Shown: positions 1-13,900 of the stretch, one piece after another
How the letters are laid out: each line of letters begins with the position of its first letter
Numbering within the stretch: position 1 is the stretch's first letter
Assembly (NCBI GenBank): GCA_034336665.1
Contig: JAPFBE010000003.1
Span: 13,928,360-13,992,359 of the forward strand
Direction of reading: 5' to 3'
DNA length: 64,000 nucleotides
Source: Luscinia megarhynchos
Lineage: Eukaryota > Chordata > Aves > Passeriformes > Turdidae
Position numbers and translations under genes: made by a program
The notes under the pieces: generated by a model
Told to the model about the DNA's origin: nothing
The model's database searches: none
Seen by the model: only the letters and a program-made list of their open reading frames with translations

Positions 1-3000
1 TTCTCTGCAGAACCTGTAGGTCTAGAAGGGATACAGCACTTACAAAAGCTGGACTGTGTGGGAACAGTTGGCCTTGCATTCCCAGCACCCTATTTTAGTA
101 TATTGTTCAGTAAATAATCACTGTGAACATAAAAGACTGCCACAATGCTATATGAAAAGATTTTCAACGGTGAAAATGCTGCCAATTGAAATAAAGTGAG
201 CTTTGGCTATGTGGAACTGAATCTGCAACAGAGTTTTTCTTACAGAGAATTATTTTTTCCATCAGTCTGGTAGTTTGAAATGTTCCAGATTTCATTTCAG
301 GGAAACATTCATTAAGCAGTCATAGCTGGGTATCTGTTGGGTGGTTGGTGAAACAAAGTTTATTAACTGATCCATATCCAGAAATTTTATTAAAATCCAA
401 GAATTTTATGTAATATTGTATTGCACAGATACCAGATAATTCTTGGACCGAACATTTAAATGCAGGACAAGTCTTCAAAAATCGTGGTTAGTCTTTTAGG
501 TGGAAATTGCCATAAGCATATTCAGCAGCTGCTATAAAAATAATGTGAAAATAGTAATTTGTGATTTTTGGTTAGGAAAAAGCAGAAAAGTTGATCCAAC
601 CTCTATCATTTCAGAAATTAGATATTTCCCAAAACTTTTTTTTTTTTTTGTTGCCATTTTCAATCTTCTTATACTGGCTTCCTATCATACAATGAGTTAT
701 TAGCTTGAGAATATAAGAAGAAGCTGGTAATATCACCTATGCTGATGCTGCAAATAAAATGGTCATGAGCAACAGCAAACAACCCCACTGAAATGCAGGA
801 CAAGGAAATTTGCTGGAATGTTGCTTTGCACTTTTTGTGACCACCAGCTCCTGTACAAAGCTGAATGTTAGCCAACTGTCCTTTAAGTGAAAGTCACTTA
901 AAAGAAATTACAGAAAGTGCAGAATGAAACATCAACATTTAGAATTTTGAAAACTGTGATTAAAGGGAATAATAATGGATCTCTGTGCTGGATCAGAGCC
1001 TTTACTTGTAAATGGATCCATTCAGCTGTTTGCATGGATCCAGAAATGGATCTCAGTTCAAGGATTTCTTATGAAACTTCTATTAGACCTAAGAAGGGCT
1101 TTGAAAACTTATTTTTAGACAGTAAAGGACAGAAGTGATCAGCAGAATGATGGAGCCTGACCTCCTGCATAATCCTGCACCTCCTCCTCTGCAGGACATG
1201 AGCTGCTTTTGTAATGAGATGAAGTGAAGCCAAAATTTGGAGCAGTGGTTGTTGCATCTGTTTGAATGGCTGTGCTGGGCATATGCCTCCCTGGATTTGG
1301 AAACTGACCCTGCAAAACGTAAGAGAGCTTGAGACATTAAACCTCTCTCCTAGGACACCATAATGAACATTTCTAAGCCTGACACACTCTGTGGGACACA
1401 GGAAAAAGCCCACATTTAGTTTAATTGCAGACAATACTGCAGGTCTCAGAACAGTTGCCGTGAGTGAGGGAGGATCTTTGGTCAGGACTGTACAAACACA
1501 GCAGGCACTGAGAAGCCTATGGTCTAAAGGCAGCAGAGGCACAATGTTGAGATCCACAAACTAACTTTAGAATAGCTGGATCAGGCACTGGAAGTAATAG
1601 AAATACTGCTAAAGCACTGAACTGAGCTGCTGCTATTTTATATTACTGCTAAATGTGAAAGAGCATGAAAACATTTCAGGAGCTGGTATAGAGACAGAAA
1701 TCTATATATATATATACACAGAACGTTGTTTAGTAAGGGGAAAGCAGAAAGTAAAATTATTTCCCCTTTTGTCCCAACTTAGTCACAAGCCTACACTTAA
1801 GAAAGTGACCTTAGTGCAATGTCAGGTTCCAGAAGGACCTGGACTGCAGCCAAAGGCCAGAGAGAGATCACTGGAAGATCTGGAAATTGTTCTGGAGGGA
1901 GTGACTGGAATTTGCTGAGGAAAGGAAATCAATCCAGACTGGCACTTACAGGGAGATAAACGGAGTTCCTGTATGGGAACATCACTAGGGATCCAAAACC
2001 CAAGAGAGAAGGACACCAGAGATGGATAACTTTCATCTCTAGAAAGGAAGGTAAAAATTGCATACATGTGCACATATCTGGTGTGAAACAACAATGACAG
2101 TTTTAAAGTGCATTGTGTTAAGAAGGGACCCCACAAATGTGACAATCAAAAAAAGTGGTCATGCCTTATGGAGGAACTAGGTGTGTTCCCTCCAGGTTTT
2201 AGGGTGATGAAGGCTGTGTTAGTCACTGGCAGCAATGTGTCTGGATTCAGTTCTAGGACTGGTGGACATTCACTCACATTCACAGGAAGAAAAAGGAGAC
2301 TGCTGCTCCTGATGCTGCCACAGAGTGCAGGAGTGGGTGTAGCTGCAGCAGCAGAGGCAGAGCCATGCCTGGCATCTTCTCTCCTGAGGTGTCAGGGAAG
2401 AGAGCCTGTGCTTCCAGATATGCTGAGAAAAGGACAGAGTATACAGATAATTGCTTAAATGCTTCTGTAGTCTATTTCTCAGCAGGTTAAAAAAAATTGA
2501 CTTCTTTCCTCCATAGATTATACAAGTTCATTATTTTCTGGCTCATTCATATTCTGTTGTTGGACTGTATGTATTATTGTTGTGGAATGAATAGATCTAA
2601 TGGGGACAGTTTTATTACTACCATACAGCTGTAGAAAGCAGGGGAAAAAACAACATAAGAAAGTATTGTAATGAACAAATTCATTCAAACTTCGTTTTTG
2701 CACTAAAACTGAAGCAAGTCTGGTGTCATAGTCTGCTCTATTTGAAACATTCCCAAGGCTTCCTTATGCACCTAAGCTCAACATTGGCATCTGACTTCCA
2801 ATTACATGACAGGGCAGTTTCTTTCAGGACTATGAGGAAAGAAAGGGTCTGCTTGACTCCTCTGCTGCTTTCAGCTGTGATTGTGGTACTGCTTCTCTTC
2901 TTCACTCTGTGATTTTGCTTCTTCAGTGCTCTCCTCAGAGAAATCCTTTTTTCTTCTCTCTCCCCCTCCATTCCCTTCTAGCCTTCCAAGAGATGTCCTG

Positions 3001-4624
3001 GAACTTCTTCCTCTATCCCTTTGTTTTTCCATGCACAATTAACTAGTTACTAAGATAGTAGCTCAACAGTGATCCTTACTCTGACAACTTGCAGGTGTCT
3101 CTATTGCTGTCTTGTCTTCTTCTTTCCAGGATATTTTCTCCCACCTCTGATTCTTTCAGTGGGTGCCAAATTCAAGACAGTTCACTTACTTGTCTACAAA
3201 CTTTTCTACTGCTGTCTTAAATGATCAAACACCACCACCATACCACCCACATCAATCAAAAAGAAAAACGGATCCACAGCCCATTCCCATCCCTCTTAAA
3301 TTTATATGCAAGACTGCCAAGAAATAAACCATCATGAAGCTGACCTCCCTATATCAGACTCAGAATATGTTAAATCTCTCTCCATTTTCACAGATTGCAT
3401 CTCAAATTCTTCCAAAGCAACAGACACATTTGGAGGGACCATAGCTTTAACAGTCAGTGTTCTTCCAAGCTCCATTTTCTGGCAGAATGAATTTAAAGCA
3501 CTGGAGGAGAACCTAGTAAATATTCTTTAGCAACTTTATTTTTTAATGATGTCTCCACAGTTTTACACCTTTTCTATTAAAGTTGTGCTAGCAATTAAGG
3601 AATAGTGATTGTGCAAATTATTTAAGTAATTGAGTTAGTGAACTGAGGTTACTCTGCAATTAATGAGGTTAAAATTGCTGGCTCCTATATACAGTATTTA
3701 ATCCTGTGAGTAGTCATTTGAGGTCATTATTGCCTGTACCAGTTCTTTGAGGTAGCTTTGATGTACATATTTTTTCTTGAAATTATCTGCCCTTAACTTA
3801 CAAAGTACTATTCTAAGTGATGAAAATTGTTGGGGTATTTGTGTAACTTTCAGCCAGGTTTTGAATTATAGCAACAATTGAACAGGGGAATTTTTCATTG
3901 GTTAAAATGTCACTGAAAACACACTTGTACCATCAATGTGATGGTTAAGAAGACGTTTCACTGTTGGCCTGATGTCAGCTTTCGTGGGTTGAAGCGTTTT
4001 TTTTTAATAGGAGTTTTGAGAGGATGGGATATAAATCCATATTGCACATGAAATTGGTGGTTCAGCTATGGCCTTCCAACAGTGATTTCCTCTACCTGAC
4101 CTGCTTTTTAAATCTTGTTATTTCAAATAATCTAAATTGAAATTCACTCAACAGCTTTTTTAAAGAGTAAATAAAGGGGCACGTCAGAGAGGAGAGACTT
4201 AAGCAAGGAAGTCATGTCAGTCATCCAGCCTGTAAAGCATTTTCCACAGAAGCAACTGCAATGCATGGAGCAATGCAGACAGCAGGGAAGGCCCCCTTGC
4301 CTCTGGAATGGCAGTGGCAGAGCCTGGAACATGATTCCACACCCTTCCCAGCAGTTTGGCCCTCTGCACTCAAGGCCAGGTCTCTAGTCAGAAAGAGATA
4401 TTTGTAACCTTTTTTGTCTTGGGGCTTTTTTTGACCAAAAGCTGGAAGAAGGCTTCCCATGGTAGAGGCCTCCCACAGCTGCTTGGGAATGAGATTGGCT
4501 CCTGCTTGGGACACTCTGCAGTAGATGTTGCAGCATGTTGCTTGTGCCTGTTCACACCCCAGATCCTGGCCATGACTTGTGAACTGATTTCTTGACCTCA
4601 GGCCTGATGCCTTAGGATTTATTT
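1..4624. other. unique non-coding stretch, no gene recognised
   Basis: This is AT-rich single-copy-looking sequence. Open frames on both strands are short and none resembles a known protein; the longest, 162 codons on the minus strand at 1069-1557, has no recognisable domain and no codon pattern I would trust. A short TA repeat lies at 1703-1716. Five GGATC words, most within ATGGATC, cluster between about 975 and 1051. No promoter, splice-bounded exon or RNA gene could be supported. Confidence 0.5.
1703..1716. repeat. (TA)n microsatellite
   Basis: Seven consecutive TA dinucleotides followed by a short CA run. A simple repeat with no gene context. Confidence 0.85.
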
Positions 4625-4942
4625 AGAGTTGTTGAGCCTGGAGGGTACAGGGGGACCTTATAGCAGCCTTCCAGCACCTAAAGGGAACTTATGAAAAAAG
4701 AGGGAGAGGAATGATTTACATGGTTACGTGCTGATAGGTAATGCTTTTAAAATGAAGATTGGTTGATTTAGATTTGCTATAAGGAAGAAGTTTTTTACAA
4801 TGAAAGTGACAAAACACTGGAACAGATTCCCCAGAGATACTCCATCCATGGAAATACTCATGATCAATTTGCAGGTGAGCTGGACTTAATGATTTTTAAA
4901 AGATTCATTCCAACTCAAAGTATTATATGATTCTGTGATTAT
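4625..4942 (+). mobile_element. CR1-type LINE, 5'-truncated 3' end
   Basis: The segment reads like the end of an avian CR1 retrotransposon in sense orientation. It begins with wording close to 'gggggaccttat...ccttccagcacct', continues through the motif around 'aaaacactggaacag', and closes with 'ttccaactcaaag' and a degenerate ATTCTGTG-type tail near 4928-4940. That order (non-coding 3' UTR, then octamer-like tail) is typical of CR1, which is usually heavily 5'-truncated. Divergence is high, so it is an old insertion. No reverse-transcriptase coding part remains. The 5' boundary is approximate. Confidence 0.75.
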
Positions 4943-7035
4943 GGACTTGCCTGCTCTGGGATCCTGCCTCACACAGTGAGGGAGATGGCTCTTGCTGCTG
5001 ATACCATTGCCTTTGCCAGCTTTGTCACCCTGCTTGGCTCACAGCTTCTTCTTCCTCGTGGAACAGCTCCCTCTTGCTCCTTCCTGACATAGGACTAGAG
5101 AGCATCATAGTCCATCCAGACAGGATACAATTATGGTAGCACTTCCCTCCAAATCCCTGTGAGTGAGGCTGACAGATACCACAATTTGTATCCTCTGAGG
5201 GCAGCTCATTGTTAATGCTATTTTCAAGTCTGAAAAGTAGAGGAAGAAAATCAGAGACCGTGTCCTTTGAAAAACTTTGCAAAGACCAAAGAAAAAAGTA
5301 CTTGTGGCTTGCTCAGGCATTCCTTGGCTTTTGCTTGCTGGCTTCAATTAGTGGATGATTTGTCAGTGACTTTTCAAAACTGAATTTGGAAGCCTTTGTC
5401 AGGATGTTCTGTAAACCAAAAATATAAGTAGCTTTAAAAACATTACAAAAATAAAACATATATCCATAGGCCCACCTCAGAAAAATCACAGAGTCTCCAG
5501 TGGTAGAGGAGGGAAGGATAATTCTGCACTTGTGTGGCTTCTTAAATACTTTGCCTGCTCAGTCATCATGGCCCATTCATCATGAAGCATCCAATGTTAG
5601 AAACAGACTGCTAAACTTTGATCTCACTGAATTAATCCATTCTAATGCCACCATCATGCACTATTCTTTGATGTGAGTAATATTCTGGGATGGTAGAATC
5701 ATAGTCTTCTACTTGTGAATTTGAATGGCACTGACACACAAGGAACAGGAGCTGCTGCCTTTGCAGACTTCTGGCTTTGTTTCTCTCTTAAGTGATTTGA
5801 TTCCACTTAAATACTTAATTGCTGAGACCAACGCAGAAATGCTGCTGGCTCTTTCCTCACCTGAGTTTTTGCAAGAAGTCAGCAGGGCCTGACAAGTTCT
5901 TGTGGGGAATGGCAGGGGACTAGGTGGGTATGTACTTAGCAGAAGTTGCTTGCTGCTTTAGGTATGTTGGTACCTACTTGTCCACAGAATGTTTGGAGGA
6001 TAATGTGGCCCATTTCATCCTCCCAAGAAACCTGTAACTTCTGGTCACAAGAGCTCTGTGTGTTCATTCCTTTCCTCCATATGGTGTGTGAAGAGGGACT
6101 GGATAATAGGGAAGGTAAAGGTGGCTGTCTTTTACACTTGTTTGTATATTTACAACAGTATGTGAGGATGACTCACTGGCAAAAACAGCTAAATTTCAAG
6201 TGTGGCACTGAAGTACCATGAGTGCCAAAGGAAAACTGACAGTCAAGCACTAGTGAAGCCTGTTGTAAGTGGATGTCATGGGTCAGTCATCATGGGTGTC
6301 ATGGGTCATATACCCCTCAGCCACACTCCCCAGTCACTGCAAAAATGACTGGTGCCCTCTCTTGCATTTTTAAACTAATTTTTGTATTCTAGAAATGGTT
6401 CATGGGAGATACTGCCATGGCTCAGTGCCTTAAATAGTAGCCATAAAAAAGGACATGCAAAGATCAAATCCTTGGTGGGAGATAAAAGTTATGACCCATC
6501 AAATTAGAAATGTGCTGGCAAAACATCTTGTTTTCTTGGTGTATATGATAAGGCCATAGGCAGTTGCTTAATAATAACAACATAAGAGCATGAAAACTAT
6601 TGAAGATGTACCCTAGTGTTGTTCTGGCTGAGAACTATGACTCAGCTTTCAAATGTATCCTTCTCTTACTAAAGGAAAATCGTTTTTCACCAGAGAGCTA
6701 AATGTACATACAAGTTTGCATGTACATTTGCATGACATACAACAACTTTGATGTAGAAAGTAAGATTTTCTTTGCAATGTAGTACAAAATTCATTGCAGC
6801 ATCTCCTCTTCTGGCATGTTTTTCCCTGATTAATAGAAGGGTTTTGTGAAATGGTACATCAGATGGAAGCCATGTTGCCTGTGCTGTCCCACTCCCTGCA
6901 AGCTAATCAACGTAGGTTGGAAAAAGTCAAAGGCCTTAAGCAATCAAAATGTAAATAACTGGGGTGACCAGAATAGTTGTTGTGGTACATGCTAAGCACC
7001 AGGAGCAGGTATTGCTATTTGAATGTTTGTAGGTT

Positions 7036-7139
7036 AGTTTTGTTTATTGTTTTGGATCTTTTTGTTTATTTGTGAGTTTTTTGTTTGTTTGTTTTTGTTT
7101 TGTTTTTTGGAGGGTTTTTTTGTTGTTTTTTTTTTTTAA
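7036..7139. repeat. T/G-rich low-complexity tract
   Basis: About 100 bases dominated by TTTG and TTTTG units and ending in a poly-T run. This is a simple or low-complexity repeat; it may be the remnant tail of a minus-strand retroposed sequence, but no body of such an element is visible beside it. Confidence 0.7.
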
Positions 7140-7181
7140 TTAATGGTCTTCTATCTTTTTAGCGTGTATTAGAATTAAAAC

Positions 7182-7207
7182 ATATGTGTGTGTATGTATA
7201 TATATAT
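7182..7207. repeat. (TG)n/(TA)n compound microsatellite
   Basis: Alternating ATGTGTGTGTATG followed by a TA run. The purine/pyrimidine alternation could adopt Z-form or cruciform structure, but nothing around it suggests a function. Confidence 0.75.
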
Positions 7208-7764
7208 GATTTGAAAACTATGCAACTTAATAACACAGGTTATTTTATGCTATTACCATCTGGTGAGTCTTACTGAAGTGAATATAGCTATGGTCCTCTA
7301 CCACAGGCAAGAAGCTGGATAAAGCAGCTTGATCTTGAAAAATAATTTTTTTCCTATATAAAAATATGAACATTAGAAGATAGCATTTATTTCCTACTTT
7401 TGTTAAATGACCTTTCAAATTTAGACTTAATCTTTTGGCTAGTGTGCCTAAAAGAAATAGTATTAAAATACACATGAAGCTGGTTGCATAAGCCAGTTCT
7501 GCTTTTATGCTACAGATATTAGTCTTTCCTGTGGCTTGCTCAATTCTCTTCGTAGATTTATAAAGATCTATGGAGATAATTTCTTCACAGTGTGAGGATA
7601 TTGATGACTACAGGGAGCTTTATTCTTCAAGTCACAAGGGGCAAGAGTAGCAGTGCTGTACTGATCAGTGGTTGTTACTCTTCATCCACAAATGGCAGTG
7701 CTCTGCTCACCAATACATGGTCAAGGAACCTTGCTGCCAATAAAAGTTCCCATTAAAAGTACCC

Positions 7765-7999
7765 TGCTTCAGACAGCACGTGAAGTTTTTCACCACAAGG
7801 GTGACCAAGCACTTGCACAGATTGCTCAGGAAGGTTGTTGAGTCTCCATCCATGTATCCTTGGAGATAATCTAAAGTCATCTGGAGAAGTTCCTTGGCAG
7901 CCAGCCCTGGGTGGCCCTGCTTGAGCAGAGAAGATTGGACAAGATATCCCCAAGATGTCCCTTCCTACCTCTGCAATTCTGTGATTCTGTGGTTCTGTA
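7765..7999 (+). mobile_element. CR1-type LINE, 5'-truncated 3' end
   Basis: Sense-oriented CR1 3' end. Visible landmarks are 'ttcaccacaagggtgacc' and 'agattgctcaggaag', then 'gagtctccatcc', 'ctgggtggccctgc', 'gatgtcccttcctacctc', and finally the tail 'attctgtgattctgtgg' at about 7977-7994. These match the usual order of the CR1 3' region. The tail is better preserved than in the copy near 4.9 kb, so this one is probably younger. The coding part is absent. The 5' boundary is approximate. Confidence 0.85.
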
Positions 8000-10900
8000 A
8001 CACTGAAAAAAAAAAGGATTTTAAAATTTGTTTTTATTTCACTTCAAGCTTAAATTTGGAAATGTGTGGGTTGGTGTGTATGTGTAAATGGGAATGTCAG
8101 CATCATTGTTTGCTGGGTTTTAGAAAGGAAGCTGGAGAATTTGCTTGACCATGTATAGCAAGATTTAGTTTTCAGGTTATGAAGAAAAATATTTAAATAC
8201 TGGTTGGCATGGGCAGCATAAAGGCAACAGGGTGGATTGGTAGGCCAGGAGTGATTCAGGCCTCTGCAGGGTAGAGGGCAGTAAGCTGAGTCCCTCTGAA
8301 GAGGTCACTGAGTACAGCAGGAGCAGAGATTCCTGCCACAACCACAGCCCTGTGTTCCAATTACAACTGAGTCCCAACCAAAGCATCCCATTAAACCTAG
8401 AGAGCATGCAGACTGGAAAATGTATCTACTCAAAGTGGATTTTGGCTAAAATGGGGAGGGTAACAGGGAGGATCTTCTTTTAAAAATATATAAGTACCCA
8501 GTAGTCAAAAGATTGCATTTTTACCTTTTCAGATCTACTTCAACTTTAGCAGCAAACTGTACTGTGCATTACCTGGACAAAGATTTGATCAAACAGATGT
8601 ATTTACTTGCTACTGATGTGAGCAACAAGAGAAAATGTCTCTTCTTGTGATTAGCTGTCAATCTTTTATTGTGTATTTTGTTAGAAATCCAGAACTGTTA
8701 CATGTTGGGTAACTTGCAGTTATCCTGAATCCTATACATCCTGATTCTATGTATCAGCCTCACTCACTTACATGTACCCAGCATGAAAAATGGACATTTC
8801 CAAGTATGCAACACTATTATGTGCAGGCATTTAAAATTAGGAGAAAATATCTTTCGTTCCGTATAAGTCCATAGAATTCTCCTAATATTAAATACTTAAA
8901 ATCAAAATCACTAGACCATAGACTTCAGAAATATATATGATGGCTTACTAGTAAATCTGACTTCTGTATGCACAAAATACAGGGAGAAGACTTTCCTGTG
9001 AATTCAGGGAGAGGATTGCTTTTGAGATGACTGAAAGTTCAGATTCAATGCCATGTACTAGACACAGTGAGGTGAGTTCTGCATATATTTCTTTTATTGT
9101 TTGTATGTTCTGACTGAGAGGATTGTGGCTTGCACTGCCATTTTCCTATTGGAGCAGGAAGTAGTGAGAAATAAATGTGCATTTCATTATCCATCATTGA
9201 ACAACCCACCAAACTGATGGTTTGCCTTTACAGAAGTGTCCAGGTTTTACTTTTTTGTCTCTTTTCTGGATGGTACTGACTTCACTATGAGGGATACCTT
9301 CAGCTGCATGAGGAATAAACTTCAGTTCTTTAATGCTGCAGCAGAAAACTGTTAATGTTTCCCTCCAGAATCAAGGAAGCGATTTCTGGATTAAAACTCT
9401 TATCTATTATGCTGTGCTAATTATATTACAAGATGTTGAATGGTACTATTGCTTTATTTTTTGTCTTCCATTGATAAGTAATCTTAGTGCTAAAAGCCCT
9501 ATCATAATACCATGTTTCTTCAATGACAGCATATTGACATTAAGTGCCAGCAATGCAAACAATTAATATGAGACTGGGCAACTAATCCTTAGGGTATGTA
9601 AGGAAGCACTTTGTGAGTCAGTAAATGAAGCCTTTCCATAGACTGAATACAGTTACCCTGTGAAATAGTCTGTGTATGAAGGGAACACATTCTGAGAGTC
9701 TGATTTAATATCATACCATTATTGTGAGTGGATGTTAGATTGGACCTTACCCATCTAAATGCAGTTTATGGAATGAAAAGTTGCACTGCTACAGTCCTTG
9801 AAGAAGGTAGGCGTGAAATCAAGAACCCAAGTATGGAAAAATATTTACTTGGAGAGGAGAGGAAGCATATTTGTTGACTGAGATTTACCCCAAAAATGTA
9901 AAAGGAGTTGAGCTTAGAACAAGCTGATTGGCTGCAGGATGATGGTTCCATGCTATGTAAATATGTGTGGAAGTTACCTCAGTTTCCCTGACTGCTTTAA
10001 GGGAGGAAAGCATGATGTGAGATGTACATATTTGTCTCTCTAGTGAGAGATATTTTACCTTTAGTGAGAGATATGAGCAAATGGACTGTTGGGATCTAAG
10101 ATAGGACTGAGGAGAATTCGAGGTCAGATGTTAACTGTTAGGAGAATTTTACATAGCACCAGAGCAAAGCACCTTTGCTAGGCCTGGTCACCAAATCCCA
10201 ACTGGTTTGTTGTCTATTCCAAGCAGCTCAGAGAGACAGCTATCCTCATATGTGCTGTTAGTCTTGTCCAACTCAGAGATGATTTTTCTGGGGGCTGGCT
10301 TTGAAAACCAAGCAGTTGAGGTGTATATTCCATCTGGTTAGACAGGCTTCTTGATGTTTATCAGTAATCTGTAGTCTGGGTTGGTAAAAATGGTCTGTTT
10401 CACTTAGTCTTTCATTTGGGGAATGTCTTGCATTCTTGTACTTTTCTTTTTCAAGATCAGGATGGGGGCAGAAAGGAAGGAGGAAGGGATGGGTCTAGAA
10501 AGAGCTTGAGGATTCCAGGAAATTGGTAGGCTGGACTTGTTAATGCTTGTGAAATGATTTTTTACTCAGGCTTTCAAATGAAAAAAATGAGATATTAGAA
10601 AGATGGCAGTCTTTTATCTGCTGAGGAAGATGGATTGGTATGACTTAAGATGTCATGTATATGAATGGGTGCTATAAAGGGATCATTCTAATGACATGCT
10701 GTAAAAGACAACTGTCAGGAATAAATTATTCTTCTCTTCTGATGATATTGATGATAATGCACTCAAATTCCCCATGACACATTTCCTCACCTAAAGTTAA
10801 AAGCTTTTCCTAAAATGTTTAATGGGTGCAAAGGTCTTTGTTGTGCATTTCCAACTCCATGAAAAACATCAGGTAGTGGCTTACATAAGAGCAATTTTGC

Positions 10901-13900
10901 CTGCAATTAGTGTGTTTGCATACAAGTACACAGGCTTTGATTAAGCAAAGGAAAGTACTTAACTGCATATACAAGCTCTCTTCAGCAGTGAAGCAATGAA
11001 ACTGAAATATGAAGTAAGAAAGCCTGGCTTCAGAAGTAACAGGGCTGATAAAAGAGCAGCTCTGAGCAGCTGAGCAGATCAGGGCTCCATCAGAATGGAG
11101 GTGAGCTGGATGTAGCCACTCCCAGGGTGCAAAAGTACAGATGTCACATCCTGCCTGTGCAGCCTGAGACCAGCACCACACTGTGCTTGTTTGAGGAGCA
11201 GCACTGGGAACAGAGGGAAGGAAAGACAATACCAAACCCAGGGACCTCCCTGCAGGTGTTGATCATCTGCTGTCCTAAGAGCCTAGAGATGAGTGTCCTC
11301 AGGCTGGAGGAAGCTGCCCAGCACTGCACTGCTGCCAGCCCCCCCTCCCTGTACTGCCCATCACTCACATGCAAAGCTGTGGGCACCAGTTTGCCTGGAG
11401 AAGTCAACAAACCTGCATGCTTGAGCATGCTTGAGGAGAGGACACAGCAGGGGGACTGTGGCCGTGGCTGACCTAGAATGGGACATTGCTGAGGGACTGG
11501 GGGACATGGGTAACCCACACTGGGAAAGGGAAACCAAGGAACGTGGCAGGAAACATTAACGATTGAAGGTTAGAACGAGCTGCACTACTTCAGCCTCCCA
11601 TGTAACCATGCCTCACTGGAGGAGTTTTGGTGCACTGAGATTTAAAAAAGACAAAAGTAAGAGTACTTGAGAGCAGGAAGGCAAAGGGCAGGAATTTAAG
11701 TAGGTTTTTGCACAGTGATTTCTGTTTTGTTTTTTTTTCCCTCACTGTGAACCAGTGATTGTATATTTGTGTTGGTTGGCAGTAAATTAAGTCAAGTAAA
11801 ATTCTCTGACTTGATGCAGTTGTAACTTCGACAGATTGATACAAGAAGTGATGGGCTAAATTACAGTAAGGGAAATGTACCTTGAGCATTTGGAGTTTTC
11901 TAATGGTAAAGGAGGCTGATCACAGCCTGGATTGCTGAGGGAGGCTGTGGAGCCACAGGAGGATTCAAGTGCAGATTAAATGAACTTCTGTCAAGAACAA
12001 TTTAGAAGAAGTTGATCCTGCCTTTGGGACGAAAGGCATGTTAGGTGACCCTCTCGAGGTGCTGCTGAGCTCTGCTGCATTTGATTTCTATGACATGGAC
12101 ATGGTCTTGGTACCCCTGGGAGAAAGGAGGATACTGAGCTTAATTATCGGAAGGCAGTTTCAGTCAGCAGGAGGTGTTTCCTGAGGAGAGATGGGTTGAG
12201 ACAGAAGGCTGAGGATGTTAAAGGGGTGAAGAGTGCAATTAAATGAGATTATATAATGCTGTATTTGCAACTGAGTGCCAGAAAAGTGAATCCTTCTTCA
12301 TTTAACCTTGTACTGACCACGTGCCTCAGAATAGTCTTCCTTAATTCAATGTATATTAAAAAATTGGATCCTCAAGTGCTCTTTAGGTCACTTTGTGGAC
12401 AGGGAAACCCTGGCCTAGATGGTGTTTACAAATTAGGAAGCCACCAAGGATGCACTCACAGGCTCCTCAGGCTGCAGCTGCTTTAGCCAAAATGATTAGC
12501 AGCTCCAGCTTCAGCCTGGCTGTACACACTCTGTCTCAAGCACCTTGCAGCACTCCTGTCAAGGACAAGCACGATTTCATCCTTCTGCCTACATTAATGC
12601 AGATAGATATTTTGAGGTTTAGGCCATGTTGGCTTTGAACTGCAGCCTGTAATGAACACCTGGATGAAGTTCTGCTTTATTTGCAGGGGACTGAGGTACC
12701 ATTATTAATTATTAGGCCATTTCTTGTGATATTTAATTATTTATCCCCATTTTTTGATGAGCAAGCAGTGTTATTATTGCCTGTAACCAAATAACCATCC
12801 TCATTTATCATACTAATTGTGGCTTAATGAGGAAGGACCTGGGACTGGGGGAGTTGTCTACCCTAAACAACTTTGGAATATAGCTTCCTGTGGTAATGAG
12901 CATAGACTGTAATAATTAGGTATGCTAGGTGATATATTTATCATGAAGCTTAAGTGCAATAAAAATTCATCTAGTGGTTGGCTTACAAAACACAATGAAT
13001 TGTCTTAGTAAACATGGAAATGTGAAAATAGAGTATGAATAAATATAAGATTACTTCCTCTTGTATGCTTTTGCCACACAAGGAATAATTCCTTTTCACT
13101 CTAGTGTAGATGGAACTGGAAGAAAATCACGGCAAAGATGCTGTTCTGAACTGCATATAGCTTTAGGAGGAAGACTGGGTATGGCTTACTTAGACTGTCC
13201 TCTGGTTCCCTCTCTGACCCAGCAACATTTCACTGGATGCCCTTCTTTAGAGCCCTTGGATATGCACTGTACTCTTGATAAACTGTGGGGGTTTTCAGAA
13301 GGGAGCAAAATACTGGACCTGAGATCTTACCTATGGATTGAAAAGAAAAATATGGTCTGCTACAAACTGTCTATCTGCAGACAATTACCTTATAGATAAA
13401 CAGATCATCCCTTTTCCTTCTGTTTTTATGTTTTACCATGAAATTAATTCAAAAAAGGTTTTAACACAATAATGTCTGTACGACAGGGAAACCCCATTTG
13501 AATATTCTGGAGACAATATCTTTAGTTTAGTAGAGTGGATAATTCACTCAATGTTTTGTAGAGTAAGAAAATATACATGCAAAGACAAGTTGAAGTCCTC
13601 CAATGAGACAATAGGAACCCATAACATCTGCAATCAGCAACATTGAGAAGTTGTTTTTTTTCTCTATGCTATGTAATTTCCACAGTAGTTCTTAAAATGG
13701 TATAGTATTAACTATTCAGTATTAATCAATATTGATAGGAGTATTTATTGGAAGAATAAAGTGTAAACTACTCTAGTTTTTCAAAGCTATTTTTATAGCA
13801 TTTAATTGCTTGGAAGACGCAAAGACTGTGAGAAAAAACATCCACACTACTCAGAACAAGCGCTAATGATGATAATTGCAGGTTCAAATCTGGATTAATC

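Larger units (their letters stand above)
4943..7764. other. unique non-coding stretch with low-complexity tracts
   Basis: No gene recognised. A 12-bp word, TGTCATGGGTCA, occurs twice near 6275 and 6297. The 3' half carries a long T/G-rich tract (7036-7139) followed by a mixed GT/TA repeat (7182-7207). Frames are short and stop-rich on both strands. Confidence 0.5.

Noticed and set aside
1069..1557. 162-codon open frame, minus strand
   Set aside because: No recognisable domain or family; overlapping frames are also open, and the region shows no sign of coding constraint that I can judge by eye.
11127..11518. Overlapping frames of 114 and 124 codons on opposite strands
   Set aside because: Moderately GC-rich sequence open on both strands with no recognisable protein.
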